The notes beneath the pieces are model-generated. The model saw only the letters and a program-made list of their open reading frames with translations, was not told the DNA's origin and made no database searches. 64,000 nt of DNA, from positions 15,343,001 through 15,407,000 of the forward strand of contig CM065385.1 of the NCBI GenBank assembly GCA_033060915.1, written 5' to 3'. Shown piece by piece: positions 47,060 to 58,980 of the stretch (the stretch's first letter is position 1; every line of letters starts with the position of its first letter). This DNA is from Euryodendron excelsum (lineage: Eukaryota; Streptophyta; Magnoliopsida; Ericales; Pentaphylacaceae). The translations under genes and the position numbers were made by a program.

Positions 47060-48760
47060 TTTATACTTTCCAAAAAACTCTATTTTCAAAAATCTCTTTT
47101 CCTAAAACCTCCTCTTTCAATGTGCTTTCTAAAAACTCTCCTTTTCCAAAGTTGTTTTCAAAAACTCCCTCCAAAATCTATTTTTCAAAACTTCTCTTTT
47201 TAAACCTCTTTCCAAATGGCTCTCTTCAAGGTCCACTTTTCAAAAACGTTCCCAAGGTTTCCTTCTTAGAAAAACCTCTTCTAAATTTCTTTTTTAAAAA
47301 TCTCTTTTTTAAAAAAATTCCTCACTAGGATCTCTTTCCAAAAACTCTTTCTCCTCAAAATTCACTTTCTAAAAACACTCCCTAAATTCACTTTCCTAAA
47401 AAACTCTCTCCAACAATCTTCTACCAAAAATCTTTCTAAAAACTCTCTTTCCAAAAATCTTTCTTTTAGAAACTCCCCTCTAGGATTTTCTTTCCAAAAA
47501 CTTGTTTCCAAAAACACACTTTCCAAAAATTTCTTTCCTTAGAGCCTAAGTCAAGCCCTAAAGCCATAATTAGGAAACCCTAATCTTCTTTCCAAAAATA
47601 TGGTTTTCAAGCTTGCCTTAAAACCTAAGTTTCCAAAACCTCTTGTTTTCTACATCAAAACTATACATATTTCCAAAACCTATTTTCTACGTCGAACTAT
47701 AGTCCTCCAAATCTAGGGTTTCTAAAACTTCCCCTTTCCAAATCCTTGTCAAACCAAATCGTCCCTTTAAGAAACCAAATCAAATCTTCCCGTTTAGGAA
47801 ACTAGATCCTATCCTCCGTTTTTTTTAAACAAAATCAAACCTTCTCTTTTAAAAATAAAATCCAATCCCTTCCTAATCCAAATCTTTCCTAGTTCAATCA
47901 TTTCCTAATTCAACCCCTTTCCAAATCTTAACTTTCCAAGTCCAAGTTTTCAAATCTTTCCTAAACTCAAACATTTCCTAATCTCAAGATTTTCTGAAAC
48001 TAAAACTTTAAAACTTTCTAAATCTTAAACTCTCTAAATTTCAAATTTTTCCAAGTTCAAAACTTTCTTAAGTTAAGACTTTCTAAACCCAAATCTTTCC
48101 AAAATTCTAACTTTCTAAATTTTCAAATCTTTCCAAAGTTTTCTAAATTCAAAACTTTCTTAAGTTAAATCTTTTTAAACTTCCTAAATTTTTCTAAAAC
48201 TCTAAACTTTCCTAAAACTTCAAATCTTTCCAAATCTAAAACTTTCTTATTCTCAAAACTTTCTTATTTTCAAAACTTCTCTATTTTCAAAACCTTTTCT
48301 TTTTCACAACCTTTCCTTTTTCAAAACCTTTCTTAAAATGAAACTTTCTTAATTCAAAACTTTCCTAAGTTGAAACTTTCTTAATTCAAAACTTTCCTAA
48401 GTTGAAACTTTCCTAATCCAAAACTTTCCTAATTCAAAACTTTCTTAAGTTGAAACTTTCTTAATTCAAAACTTTCCTATTTCGACACTTTCCTAATTTG
48501 AACCTTTCCTAATCCAAACATTTCCTAAATCCAATCTTTCCTAAGTCTCCTTCATAAAGTCTAGGTTTCTTAAATCTCCATCTTTCCAAGATAAGTCTAA
48601 ATCTCTCTTCCAAGTTCTATCTTTTCAAATCAAAATCTAATCTTTTCAATTCCAAAATTCTAAATTCCAATTTTCAACCCTCTATTCAAAGTTCAATCTC
48701 TCAATATTCAAATCCAATTTTCAATTCAATCTCTTTCTTCCAATCATCTCATTCTATTTT
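47060..48760. repeat. Low-complexity U5 of LTR C
   Basis: Degenerate repeats such as AACTTTCTTAATTCAAAAC and TTTCCTAAGTTGAAAC, clearest at 48340-48480 where they are nearly tandem. Confidence 0.8.
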
Positions 48761-49591
48761 CTATCAGACTCTTGTCCGAACTACGACTGACCTGATTCCT
48801 CCAAAAGGATACGTAGGCAACCCTCATGGGTGCGGTCACAACATTTCTCAAATCTCAAGTTCCACAATCTTTTCAAATCTCCAATCTATTTTCAAACTTC
48901 CATTTTCAAATTTCTATTTTCAAATCCCTTTTCTCAAATCTCTTTTCAATTTCAATTTCGAATCTATCCTTTCAAATCTCTCTTCTAAAATCAAATCAAA
49001 TTCTTCTTTTCAAATCTATTTCCAAATCAATTCTCTTTCCTTGCACTTGCATATCATGCATCATGTCTTTTTTAAAAACATTATTTTTCAAAGTGGATAG
49101 GATTGAACTATAGTTAGTTGAAGACTCTCATAGGTGAATCTAGGGTAGATTGACATGTAGGTACCGAAAGGGAGGGGTAGGGTGATGGCTTAGTGCGTCT
49201 TCCCTACATGTAACCAACCTTCGAACCTAGGATCACTGATTTCAAAGACCAAAACGGAGTTATTTTTCAAAAAAAGGGCTAAATGTTTTCTAAAGGTTGC
49301 CAAACAATCTGTTTTCCTAAAAAAACCCTCTCTTGAGGAGATATTTTCAAAATTATTTTTCAAAAACCTTAAGTGTAGTCTTCGGATTATGCTTAGTTTT
49401 TAGGTGACCTAACTCACCTTAATCAAGTTAGGTGGCGACTCCAAATCTTTTTCAAAAGCCCTTTATTCAAATCTATTTTCAATTCAAACATAGTCGCACT
49501 CATTCTTCTGGGAGAGTGAGTTCTAACGAGAGTACAACATTTTTCCTGCTTGTGTGTGTATTCCTCGAGTGCAAAAAATTTGAGCACGACA

Positions 49592-50131
49592 GTGCGTTCA
49601 TTCCGAAGACTACCAGATGGACTTATCGTGTAAGGTATTAACTTTCTTGAAAGACGTGCTGAATAATGTACATTCTGCATTGGTGAGCTAGCAGGCGCCA
49701 TAAGTGAATCATTCTACGATCTCAGGGACTGGGGTTCTGTCTCGGTTGACAGGTTTGAAGGGACTTACTGTTTTAAGGAGTTTAGTCGATAAATGTGCTG
49801 GATTGGTTGGGCTTACCGTCTAAGGGATCAATTTTCTCAAAAGACGTACTTGATTGAGTTTGATTGATCTAGACTGGAATTGAAATTGGATTTGAGCTTA
49901 AAATAGGGTCTTACGTTCTTTAGGAAGACGTGCCAACTAGAATTGTATCGAGCAACGCCCTAAGGGCATTTTGGTCATTTTGTCTCTATTGGGCCCAATG
50001 AGCCCACGAAGCAATTGATTGACTGGATTGAGTTTGGAAAATTGATTTAGACTCGAATGTGTCTGTGTTAGCTTGAATGTGAGTCAGGTCGGGCCGAAGA
50101 TTGCTGAGCGGGAAAAAATGGGGTGCTTACA
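49592..50131 (-). repeat. Element B 3' LTR, inner piece (U3 start)
   Basis: Begins with the GTGCG duplication, then TTCATTCCGAAGAC, continuing the LTR; ends GGGGTGCTTACA, the U3 start on the minus strand. Confidence 0.9.
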
Positions 50132-50155
50132 GTTGCCCCTCTTTTTCTGTCTTTA
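50132..50155 (-). other. Element B polypurine tract
   Basis: Minus strand GACAGAAAAAGAGGGGCAAC next to the 3' LTR. Confidence 0.8.
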
Positions 50156-53100
50156 CTTGTCGAAGACAGAAAATAATAAAGTAAGAGTCTCATGTTGACT
50201 GTAAGGCGATCAGAGGAATGGAATTTGAAGGTTTTTGAAAACTGGAGCTTGAAAATGGTGATTTGGCCCAAGAGGCCACTTAAAATTGGATTTTAGGGGG
50301 AAAATGGCAAAATTGCCTAGAATTTTAATTGTTTTTTAAAAATACCTTGGCACCACTGCTAGTGGTGCTAGGCCTGGAATTAAAATCAACAAACTTCTGA
50401 TTCGAAGTTTGTAGCTTTGTGAGGGATTTTGAGAGTGCGTGAGAGATTTTTGAGTGTTTTGCAAGAGGAGAGGCTTGAGCATTAATGTGGTAACCTCGGG
50501 GGACAGCAAAGAGTTGCCAGAAGTGGTCACTGTTGTCGGAATTGTCGCCGAAGAAAAACATCTCATCAGAGAACTCCAAAAGATGAGTTTTTCATTTGGT
50601 GTTGATTGCGATATGTAGAATTCCGTTTGAGTCGTGTAAATAATCAAAATTGATATTTTGATGTGTTTTGAACACTCTAGTAATGTTATTTTCATGTTTT
50701 GATGCTTTTGTGAATGAGTTTGAGGAGTTTTGGCATGTTTGTGTAAAAGTGGTTTCTGTAGGAATTGAAAATTTACTGGTACAACCTTGGGTGTTAGGTT
50801 TTTAGGCTAGGTGTTTGTATCATGTGCCTTAGAAAAATGTTTTGAATAGCTGTATAAAATTTTGTGATTTTTTGAAAACTTTTTGAATTTTTTATTTTTT
50901 AAAAAATAGAAAAATAATTGAAAAATAAGAAAAATTGAGAAATTGATGGAAATATTTAAAGTTGACATTTAGAAAAATATGAAAATATTTTAGAAAACAT
51001 TTGGAGTAATTTGAAAGATTTTTGCAACAATTTTGAAAACCCTTGAATTTTTGAGAAATAGAACAAGTGTTTGAAAATTTGAAAATCTTAAGAATATGTA
51101 AAGATTGTTTTGGTACTATGTGATTGTGATGGCATAGGGTACATGACTTGTGTGTTGTTGAAATGTTTGGGTGTTGTAGGGACCATTTATAAATGAGACT
51201 CTGCCAAAATGTTTTAAAATTTAAGGAAAGAGTTAGAGAATTTTTTGAAATGAAATATTTTTGAAGGCAAAAGATATAAAACCTTTGAGGGTGGGGCTAT
51301 TTTGGCGGAGAAGGCCCTGAGAAACTCAAGGGAAGCCTTTTGAAATAAGAAAAGGGTTTAAAATTTTAAAATGAAATCTTTTTGAAGGAAAAAGAGGAAA
51401 AATCTTTGAATGCGGGGCTTTTTGGTGGAGAAGGGCCTGGGAAACTCGATGGGGGTCCTAGAATAAAACTATTGAAGGGAAAACTTGAAAAAACTTTTGA
51501 AAATGAAATTTTGGATAAAACATTTAGGGGAAACACTTAGGAAATTCTTGAAAATAGATTTTGAATTTAGAAAACTTTGAAATTGATAGAAATTTTGGAA
51601 GGATGAATTTTGAAAATCTTTGAGGATTAATTTTGATGAGAATGCAAATGTCATATTTTTCTCCCTTAATGTTTAGTCTTTTATACTTATTTGGTGCCTA
51701 AATATACTCATTATTCTCATATTTTGATTTAGGGTGCTATGGAACGCCACGGAAGAGAATCCTAGCTTAAAAGGGGCAAAATCGAGCTAAATTGAATAAA
51801 GCGTTCAAAGGGCATTTGAACAGTCCAAAAAGAGTGTTCGAATGGTTATAGTTACGTTCAAACGGTATGTCAAACGGGTTCACACCAAGTTCAGGTTTGA
51901 AGTGCTTTCGAAAGATATAGAGAGCAAATTTCCCGTTCGAAGTGCGTTCAATTCACCGTTCGAACGGTTAGAAGGGCGTTCAAATAGTTTTATGAATCTA
52001 CAGATTTTCAGAAGCCTATAAAAGCTGGGACTATTTTATATTTAGGGTTAGCATCTTTCATATTATTCTAAGAGGAAAAAGCAGCAAAAGACATACGTTT
52101 CTCTTTTCTTCTCTAACTTCTTCTTTGAGTTTTCTTCATGGCCTTGTGTGGCTAAACTTTGAATCTTGGTCGAAGGAAACAGAAGCCTCAGAATTAAAAA
52201 TAAACTATGAGATCTAATTTGTTTTCATTGTTCGATCTATGCTTTGAGTATCGGATGTTCTTCTGTGCCTATTTTCATGATTGTCTCGTTTAATTACTAG
52301 GAGGCCTACTAGTTTATTATTCGTTGCAATCAATTGCTGGGTTAGGTATCAAATCCATAATTGTTTGATTCTTTGAATTTGCAAAGCAACTAAAATTTAA
52401 TGATTCGCTACAACAGGAATTAATAGATATTAGGAAGGACGCTTGACTAAATTAAATGCAACCGCTTGTGCTTGTGTTGTTCAGTTTCATCGATCTCTCT
52501 AATTCTTAAGGCTGCTACTAGATTAAACCGTGTGCTTATGCTGAGTTGTTTAATAGTTAGGGTTAATGAGATCACTTGTTTTCTAATTAACTATGATTAA
52601 GAAGAGATAGGAAAATAATTCCGACGGTGAATATTAAAAGTGTGAATTGATATATGCGTGCATCGATGATCAGTTATATAATTCTGATGGTGGATGCTGA
52701 CTTAGACCAAGGTTTGTTCTTTTGATTGATTTTGATACTTTAATTTGAATTGTTCCTTATTTATTTTTATTAAAATTGTTTCCATTATACCCAAACCCCT
52801 CCCCAATCCTTATTCACGTAGCATAAAACTAGACTAGACACTCTCCGTAGGAACGATCCTTGCACTTTATATTTGTTTTTTAAGAGGTGTAGGTTTTATT
52901 TTGGTTGCCTATGACAGCACACCAAATTTTGGAGAAGACTTTTTAGATGAAGAATTTTTAGAAAACTTTGAAACTTGAGTAGAAATCTTTTGAAGAAGAC
53001 ACTCGAGATGGACTTTGATTAAAAATTTTTTGAGATTTGATTTTGAAAATGAACTTTAAATTTTGATTTTGAAATAACTTTGGGAAAGGGAAGGTTAAAA

Positions 53101-53510
53101 GACCTAAAAATTGATTTTGAGATGAACATTTAGAGGGAAAAAGTTTAGAAACTATTTTGATTTGAAACCTGGACAAAACATGTAGAAAATTTATTTTGAC
53201 TTGAAACTGTGAACACATAGAGACAAAATATTTAGAAAATTCATTTTGACTCAGAACTTGAATTTTTGAAGACAAAATGTATACAAAATTTATTTTGACT
53301 TGAAACTTAAAATTTTAAAGATAAAATGTGTAGAAAATTTATTTTGACTTGAAACCTAAATTCTTTTCATTTTTTTCCTTTTCTTCTTCCTTTTTCTTTT
53401 TGATGCGCCTTCTTTTTCCTGTCTTTCTCTTTTTTTTTTTTCAATACCTTTGGTCCTTTTGAACTATACTTACCTTATTTTGACGTCCTTACCTTGATTT
53501 GACTTTCAGA
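50156..53510. other. Element B leader of the antisense ORF, split by LTR G
   Basis: Corresponds to 30082-31395 of element A, with local similarity (for example GAACTCCAAAAGATGAGT at 50569 to 30499, and 50820-50900 to 30748-30815). No coding sequence. The antisense transcript would start in or near the 3' LTR and reach the PMD ORF after splicing at the CTTTCAG before 53510. Confidence 0.6.
51649..52916 (+). mobile_element. Solo LTR G, unrelated LTR family
   Basis: Starts TGTCATATTTTTC and ends CCTATGACA, so the termini are the inverted pair TGTCATA/TATGACA. Flanks are GCAAA (51644-51648) and GCACA (52917-52921), a 5-bp duplication with one mismatch. 1268 bp. The terminal CTCCGTAGGAACGATCC at 52843 resembles the LTR ends of Athila-like and related plant gypsy elements. 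A CTATAAAAG TATA-like motif is at about 52017. Orientation is assigned from these two signals. Confidence 0.75.
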
Positions 53511-53774
53511 ATAGTAGATGCTATTTTGAGTCGACTGAGGGCTTGGTATGATAGGTATCCTCTAGATGAATAGGACATCTTCCAGTGGTCCTTCGGTCGT
53601 ATGGCTTCACTCTTGCCAGTTCAGCTTATTCCGAGATTTATAGAGGCAGCGATTTTCTTCTAGCAGCCTGACTTGTCTCTTTTCTATTTCGGGGAATGTA
53701 AACTTAGTCTCACTCCTCACGAGTATGGCTTTCTCCTAGATTTTTGAGATGATTCTACTGACATTGTGGGACCT
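53511..53774 (+). pseudogene. Element B antisense PMD ORF, 5' part
   Basis: After ACTTTCAG the position of the element A start codon reads ATA instead of ATG (53511-53513). The frame then carries LRAWYDRYPLDE, then after a stop DIFQWSFGRMASLLPVQLIP and FGECKLSLTPHEYGFLLDF, the N-terminal plant mobile domain region, ending DSTDIVGP at the insertion site of solo LTR D. The last bases GACCT (53770-53774) are its left duplication. Confidence 0.75.
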
Positions 53775-53954
53775 TGTAAGCACCTCATTTTTGATCACTC
53801 GGTAGTCTACACTCCATCCAGACTCGTGCTCAAGTCAATATGGACGTATTCCAATCAAAACCATCTCTCTAAGTCTAAATCTCATCTATCCATCGCTTCG
53901 TGGGCCCACCAAGCCCAAATAGAGGCAAAATGACCAAAATGCCCTTAGGGGTAT

Positions 53955-55180
53955 TGTCCTTTCTAATTCCAATCCCTCTCTCAAGACAGTTGATTCCTCG
54001 AGATGTTAAATCTACTGCAACCAGGCACGTCTTTCTGAATACGGTAAGACCCCTTTCCAATTCTAATCCCTCTCTCGAGACCGTTTATCCCTCGAGACGG
54101 TAAATCTACTCCAATCAGGCACGTCTTTCCGAAGACGATAAGAACCCTTTCTAATTCCAATCCCTCTCTCAAGACAGTTGATTCCTCGAGATGGTAAATC
54201 TACTCCAACTAGGCACGTCTTTCCGAAAACTGTAAGTCCCCTTTCCAATTCTAATCCCTCTCTCGAGACTATTTATTCCTCGAGACGATAAATCTATTCC
54301 AAATTAGGCACGTCTTTCGGAAGATGGTAAGACCCCTTTCCAATTCAAATCCCTCTCTCGAGATCGTTTATTCCTCGAGACGGTAAATCTGCTCCAATCA
54401 GGCACGTCTTTCCGAAGACGATAAGACCCCTTTCCAATTCCAATCCCTCTCTTGAGACAGTTGATTCCTCGAGACAGTAAATCTACTCCAACCAGGCATG
54501 TCTTTTTGAAGACGGTAAGACCCCTTTCCAATTCTAATCTCTCTCTCGAGACCGTTTATTCCTCGAGACAGTAAATCTACTCCAATCAGGCATGTCTTTC
54601 CGAAGACGAGAAAACCCCTTTACAATTCCAATCCTTCTCTCAGGATAGTTTATTCCTCAAGATGGTAAATCTACTCTAACCAGGCACGGCTTTCCAAAGA
54701 CGATAAGACCCCTTTCCAATTCCAATCTCTCTCTCGAGACAGTTTATTCCTCGAGATGGTAAATCTACTCCAATCAGGCACGTCTTTCTGAAGACGATAA
54801 GACCCCTTTCCAATTTCAATCCCTCTCTCGAGACAGTTTATTCCTCGAGATGGTAAATCTACTCCAATCGGGCACATCTTTCTGAAGATGATAAGACCGC
54901 TTTCCAATTCCAATCCCTCTCTCGAGACAGTTTATTCCTCGAGACGGTAAATCTACTCCAATCAGGCACGTCTTTTCGAAGACGGTAAGTCCCCTTTCCA
55001 ATTCCAAATCAGGCGCGTCTTCCTGAAGACGATAAGCCCCCTTTCCAATTCTAAATCCCTTTCTTGAGACAGTTTATTCCTCGAGACGGTAAATCTACTT
55101 CAATCAGGCATGTCTTTCTGAAGGTGATAAGACCCCTTTCCAATTCCAATCCCTCTCTTGAGACAGTTTATTCCTTGAGA
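53955..55180. repeat. Expanded 94-bp U3 minisatellite in LTR D
   Basis: About 13 copies. AGGCACGTCTTT-type words begin at 54023, 54117, 54211, 54306, 54400 and so on to about 55106, a period of 94-95 bp apart from one short unit near 55010. Each unit contains two CTCGAG-like sites, GGTAAATCTACTCCAATC and the inverted repeat GTCTT-TCCG-AAGAC. Confidence 0.92.
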
Positions 55181-56469
55181 CGGTCCGGCACATTTTCGAA
55201 GAAAATCTCTTTGAAACAGTAAGTCCCTTAAACCTGTCAACCGGGACGAGACCCAAGTCCCCTAGATGGTAGAACGGTCCACCTTTGGCGCCTGCTAGCC
55301 CGCCAATGCAGAAATGTCCGCTTAGGCACGCCTTTCTAGAAAGTTACTTCTCAGGCGCTAAGTCCCCTTTAGCAGGTTCGCGAGATTAGGCAGTCTCAGG
55401 AATGATCGCGAACCGTTAGAGTAGCGGAAATACTCGCAAACATCGCAACCGTCAAAGTAGTAGAAATACTCGCAAACAGGTTGATATAGCGAATTGCCAA
55501 TAAACCCTTGTATCAGACAACCGCCGTTAGAGTGGCAGAAACACTCAAAACCCAGGTCAACACCAGTGCCTGCTAGTCCACTTCGGTGAAAAATGACCAA
55601 ACTGCCCCTTGGGCCTTTTCTAACATGTTTCTCAAGACCACACTTGAGTCTTCAGAACATGAGTTCGATGGTCTAAGATTGTCTTAAAGGCAATCCGGCA
55701 TGATTAGGTGCCTTCTAGTTAGTTTCGGGCCAATTCCGAGACTTTCCGATCAAGATGACCATTTTGCCCCTAGGCATTCAAATACCCCGAGAACCACACC
55801 TTCTAAGAATACTTCTTATAGTATTTTCAACCTCCCTTCATTCTTTTCGGATCATTCTGAGTCAGTTCCGGCAAACCCGATACAAAATGACCGTTTTGCC
55901 CCTAGTGGGCCGGTCTCCTTTTCTGACCACACTGGCTCTGGGTATCAAACTAGTTAGTTCCCGAGAATGATTTTTATAGTATTCTCAACCTTTCTTTCTC
56001 CTTTTGGATCATTCCGAGTCAGTTCCGACAAACCCGGTGCGAAATGATCGTTTTGCCCCTGGTGGGCCGGTCACCTTTTCTGACCACACCGGCTCTGGGA
56101 ATCAAACTGGCAACCTTTGGGAACATTTTAAATAATGTTTCCAAACTTTGAATCTTCTTCCGGGACAGTCCGAGTCCGTCCCGGCAGCTTCTCGATTCGA
56201 TTGATCGTTTTGCCCTTAAAGGCCCGGTCAACCCTTCCGACACATCCTATCCTCATTTTTCAAGCCACATACCTCCGGGACACTATTTTAAGTGTTCCTA
56301 CTTTTTTCGGCCTTCCGGGTCATTCCTGGCCTCTTCAAATCATTCTCGAACTTTTTGGAGTCATTCCTAGTGCAGCCAGGCTAAAAATTGCATGGTAGTC
56401 ACTAGTACAGGCGCCTAAATCTAGTCAAAGATATGTTGCTTGCCGAATTTTAAACTTTTCTAACTTTCT

Positions 56470-56490
56470 GGAGCCACTAGTAGTGGCGCC
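56470..56490. promoter_or_regulatory. Palindrome upstream of LTR D promoter
   Basis: GGAGCCACTA-G-TAGTGGCGCC, one mismatch between arms, about 95 bp before the TATA box; a second GGCACCACT/AGTGGCACC pair follows at about 56506-56526. Confidence 0.7.
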
Positions 56491-56582
56491 AAGTCAAAAA
56501 ATAGCCTGGCACCACTCCTAGTGGCACCAAGAAGAATTTTGCCCTGGCGCCACTACAACAGGCGCTAGGTCTGTCCTACCTC

Positions 56583-56590
56583 TATAAATA
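56583..56590 (+). promoter_or_regulatory. LTR D TATA box
   Basis: TATAAATACAGAGCCTCTTC, with a leader holding several AAACCCTAG motifs at 56670-56740. Confidence 0.7.
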
Positions 56591-57479
56591 CAGAGCCTCT
56601 TCCAGCGTGAAGGAGGTCCGCAAACTCAGTCTAAAAACACCAATATTCGATAAACAGAGCTCGCACACTCCGAAAACCCTAGCTTCCCTAGGTTTTCCAA
56701 ACCCTAGCCACCATACACTAAACCCTAGCCTCCTATACACTCATACACACTCTATACACTTATACGCTATCCTCCAATCCTCCATTGAAGACTTGGAGTT
56801 CTGCAACTACGAAGATTTGAAGACCAAGACAAAGCTCTCAAAGATTGAAGCGAAGATCGAAAAAAAAGCAAGAAAGCAAGGCGCACAAAGCCAAGCAAAA
56901 TAAAAAAGACACAAGGTAGGCTTCCTATTTAAATGTCCACACTTCCCCCTCTCTCTTCTCTCTCCTAAACCACTTGGGTTTTCTCTATTTTAATCCCCCA
57001 TCTCTTTTTCCCCCTTTCTTTGCATACTTGAAACAAGGGGATTCCCGGTCCATGTGTAGGATTGAACTATTGGAGAGTCACCGTGTCGGGGGTTTTCTTT
57101 TAGTCTAACTGGAGACCACGTGGGTTTGACCCACTTGATTATGTGGTGAAGCCTTAACCTTGTATGTTCACAACCCCAAACTTGCATTGTGCATATCATG
57201 ATTCTTGTATTCTTCCAAAATTCGTTTTCAAAATCGTTTTCAAACTTGTTTTCAAAATCTCTTTTTTCAAAACATGTTTTCATAATCACAACCCTAGGGT
57301 GATTCTAGCCTTCCTATGGCTAGGATTGCTTTAGGAAAGTGTTACATTTAAAGTGACTTTCATGGTCCATATTTTCAAACCGTTGTTATTTTCAAAATCA
57401 CTTTCCTAAAGTGGTTCTAGCCTTCTTATGGTTAGAATTGCTTTAGGAAAATGAGACATTTTTATACCTTCTAAAAACT

Positions 57480-58980
57480 CTCTTTTCAAAAGTCCCTCTT
57501 CCTAAAAATCTCTTTTTCAACTTATTTTCCTAAAACTCTCCTTTCCAAAGTTGTTTTCAAAAACTCCCTCAAAAAATCTATTTTTTAAAACTCTTTTTTT
57601 CAACTCCTTTCCAAAATCCTATCCCCAAAATCCACTTTCTAAAAATGCTCCCTAAAAATCTTTCCTAAAAACTCTCTCCAACAATCTCCTTCCAAAAATC
57701 TTTCTAAAAAACTCTCTTTCCAAAATCTTCCCTCTAGAAACTCCTCTCTACGATTTCCTTCCAAAAACTTGTTTCCAAAAAACACACTTTCCAAAAACTA
57801 TTTCCTTAGAGTCCAAGTCAAGCCCTAGAGCTAACAATTAGGAAACCCTAATTTTCTTCCCAAAAACATGGTTTTCAAACTTGCCTTAAAACCTAGGTTT
57901 CCAAAACCCCCTATTTTCTACATCAAAATTATACATATTTTCAAACCTTATTTTCTACGTCAAAACTAGTCTTCCAAATCTAGGGTTTCTAAAACTTTCC
58001 TTTCCAAATCCTTGTCAAATCCAATCTTCCCTTTAGGAAACCAAATCCCATCCTCTCTTTAGGAAACCAAATCCCATCCTCTCTTTAGGAAACTAAACTC
58101 AATCTTCCCTTTAGGAAACTAGATCCTATCCTCCATTTTTGGAAACAAAATCAAACCTTCCCTTTTAGAAACTAAATCCAATCCCTCGCTTTAGGAAATA
58201 GGAATATTAACCTTTCCTAATCCAAATATTTCCTAATTCAACTCCTTTCTAACCTTCTCCTTTCCTAAATCTTAAGTTTTCAAAACTTGAACATAAAAAT
58301 CTTTTCTAAAATTCTAAAATTCAAATCTTTCCTAATTCTATCTCTTTCTAAATCTTAACTTTTCAAATCTAAGTTTTCAAACCGTTCTTGAACTTAACCT
58401 TTCATAATCTCAAGATTTTCTAAAACTAAAACTCTGAAACTTTCTAAATTTTAAACTTTCTGAATTTCAAATCTTTCTAAATTCAAAACTTTCTTAACTT
58501 GAAAGTTTCCAAATTCTAAACCTTTCTTAATCTAAACTTTTCCTAATTCAAAACATTTCTAAATTCAACACTTTCCTATTTCAAAATCTTTCTTAAAACG
58601 AAACTTTCCAATTTCAAAACTTTCCTAAGTTAAAACCTTTCTTAATTCAAAACTTTCCAATTTCAAAACTTTCTTAAAATGAAATGTTTCCTATTTCAAA
58701 ACTTTCTTAATCCAACACTTTCTTGATTCGAAAACTTTCCCAATTCGAAATCTTTCCTAAAATGACATTTTCTTAATTTGAACTTTTCCTAATTCAAAAC
58801 TTTCCTAAAACGAAACTTTCCTAAAATGAAACTTTCCAAATTCGAACCCTTCCTAAATCCAAGTTTTCCTAATCTTCCAAGTCCAATATTCAAGTCAATT
58901 CTTTTCCAAAATCTTTCTAAGTCAAATCCAATCCTTCTTTTCTAAGTCCTTAAGTTTAGTTTTCCTAAAACTAAGTCTTT
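57480..58980. repeat. Low-complexity U5 of LTR D
   Basis: Same TTTCCTAATTCAAAAC-type words as the other copies, no reading frame. Confidence 0.8.

Larger units (their letters stand above)
44379..49591 (+). mobile_element. Solo LTR C of the long-LTR gypsy family
   Basis: 5213 bp from TGTAAGCACCCC to GAGCACGACA, flanked by GTGCG at 44374-44378 and 49592-49596. It sits in the 3' LTR of element B in opposite orientation. Contains five to six 87-bp U3 repeats, a perfect 23-bp palindrome (46403-46425), a TATAAATA box (46517) and a low-complexity U5. Confidence 0.93.

Noticed and set aside
53875..55007. Series of similar 60-80-codon minus-strand ORFs with GINCLERGIGIGKGSYRL-like repeats
   Set aside because: They are readings of the 94-bp minisatellite in LTR D (and the 87-bp one in C); the period is not a multiple of three, there is no start or domain context, and copies break at random.
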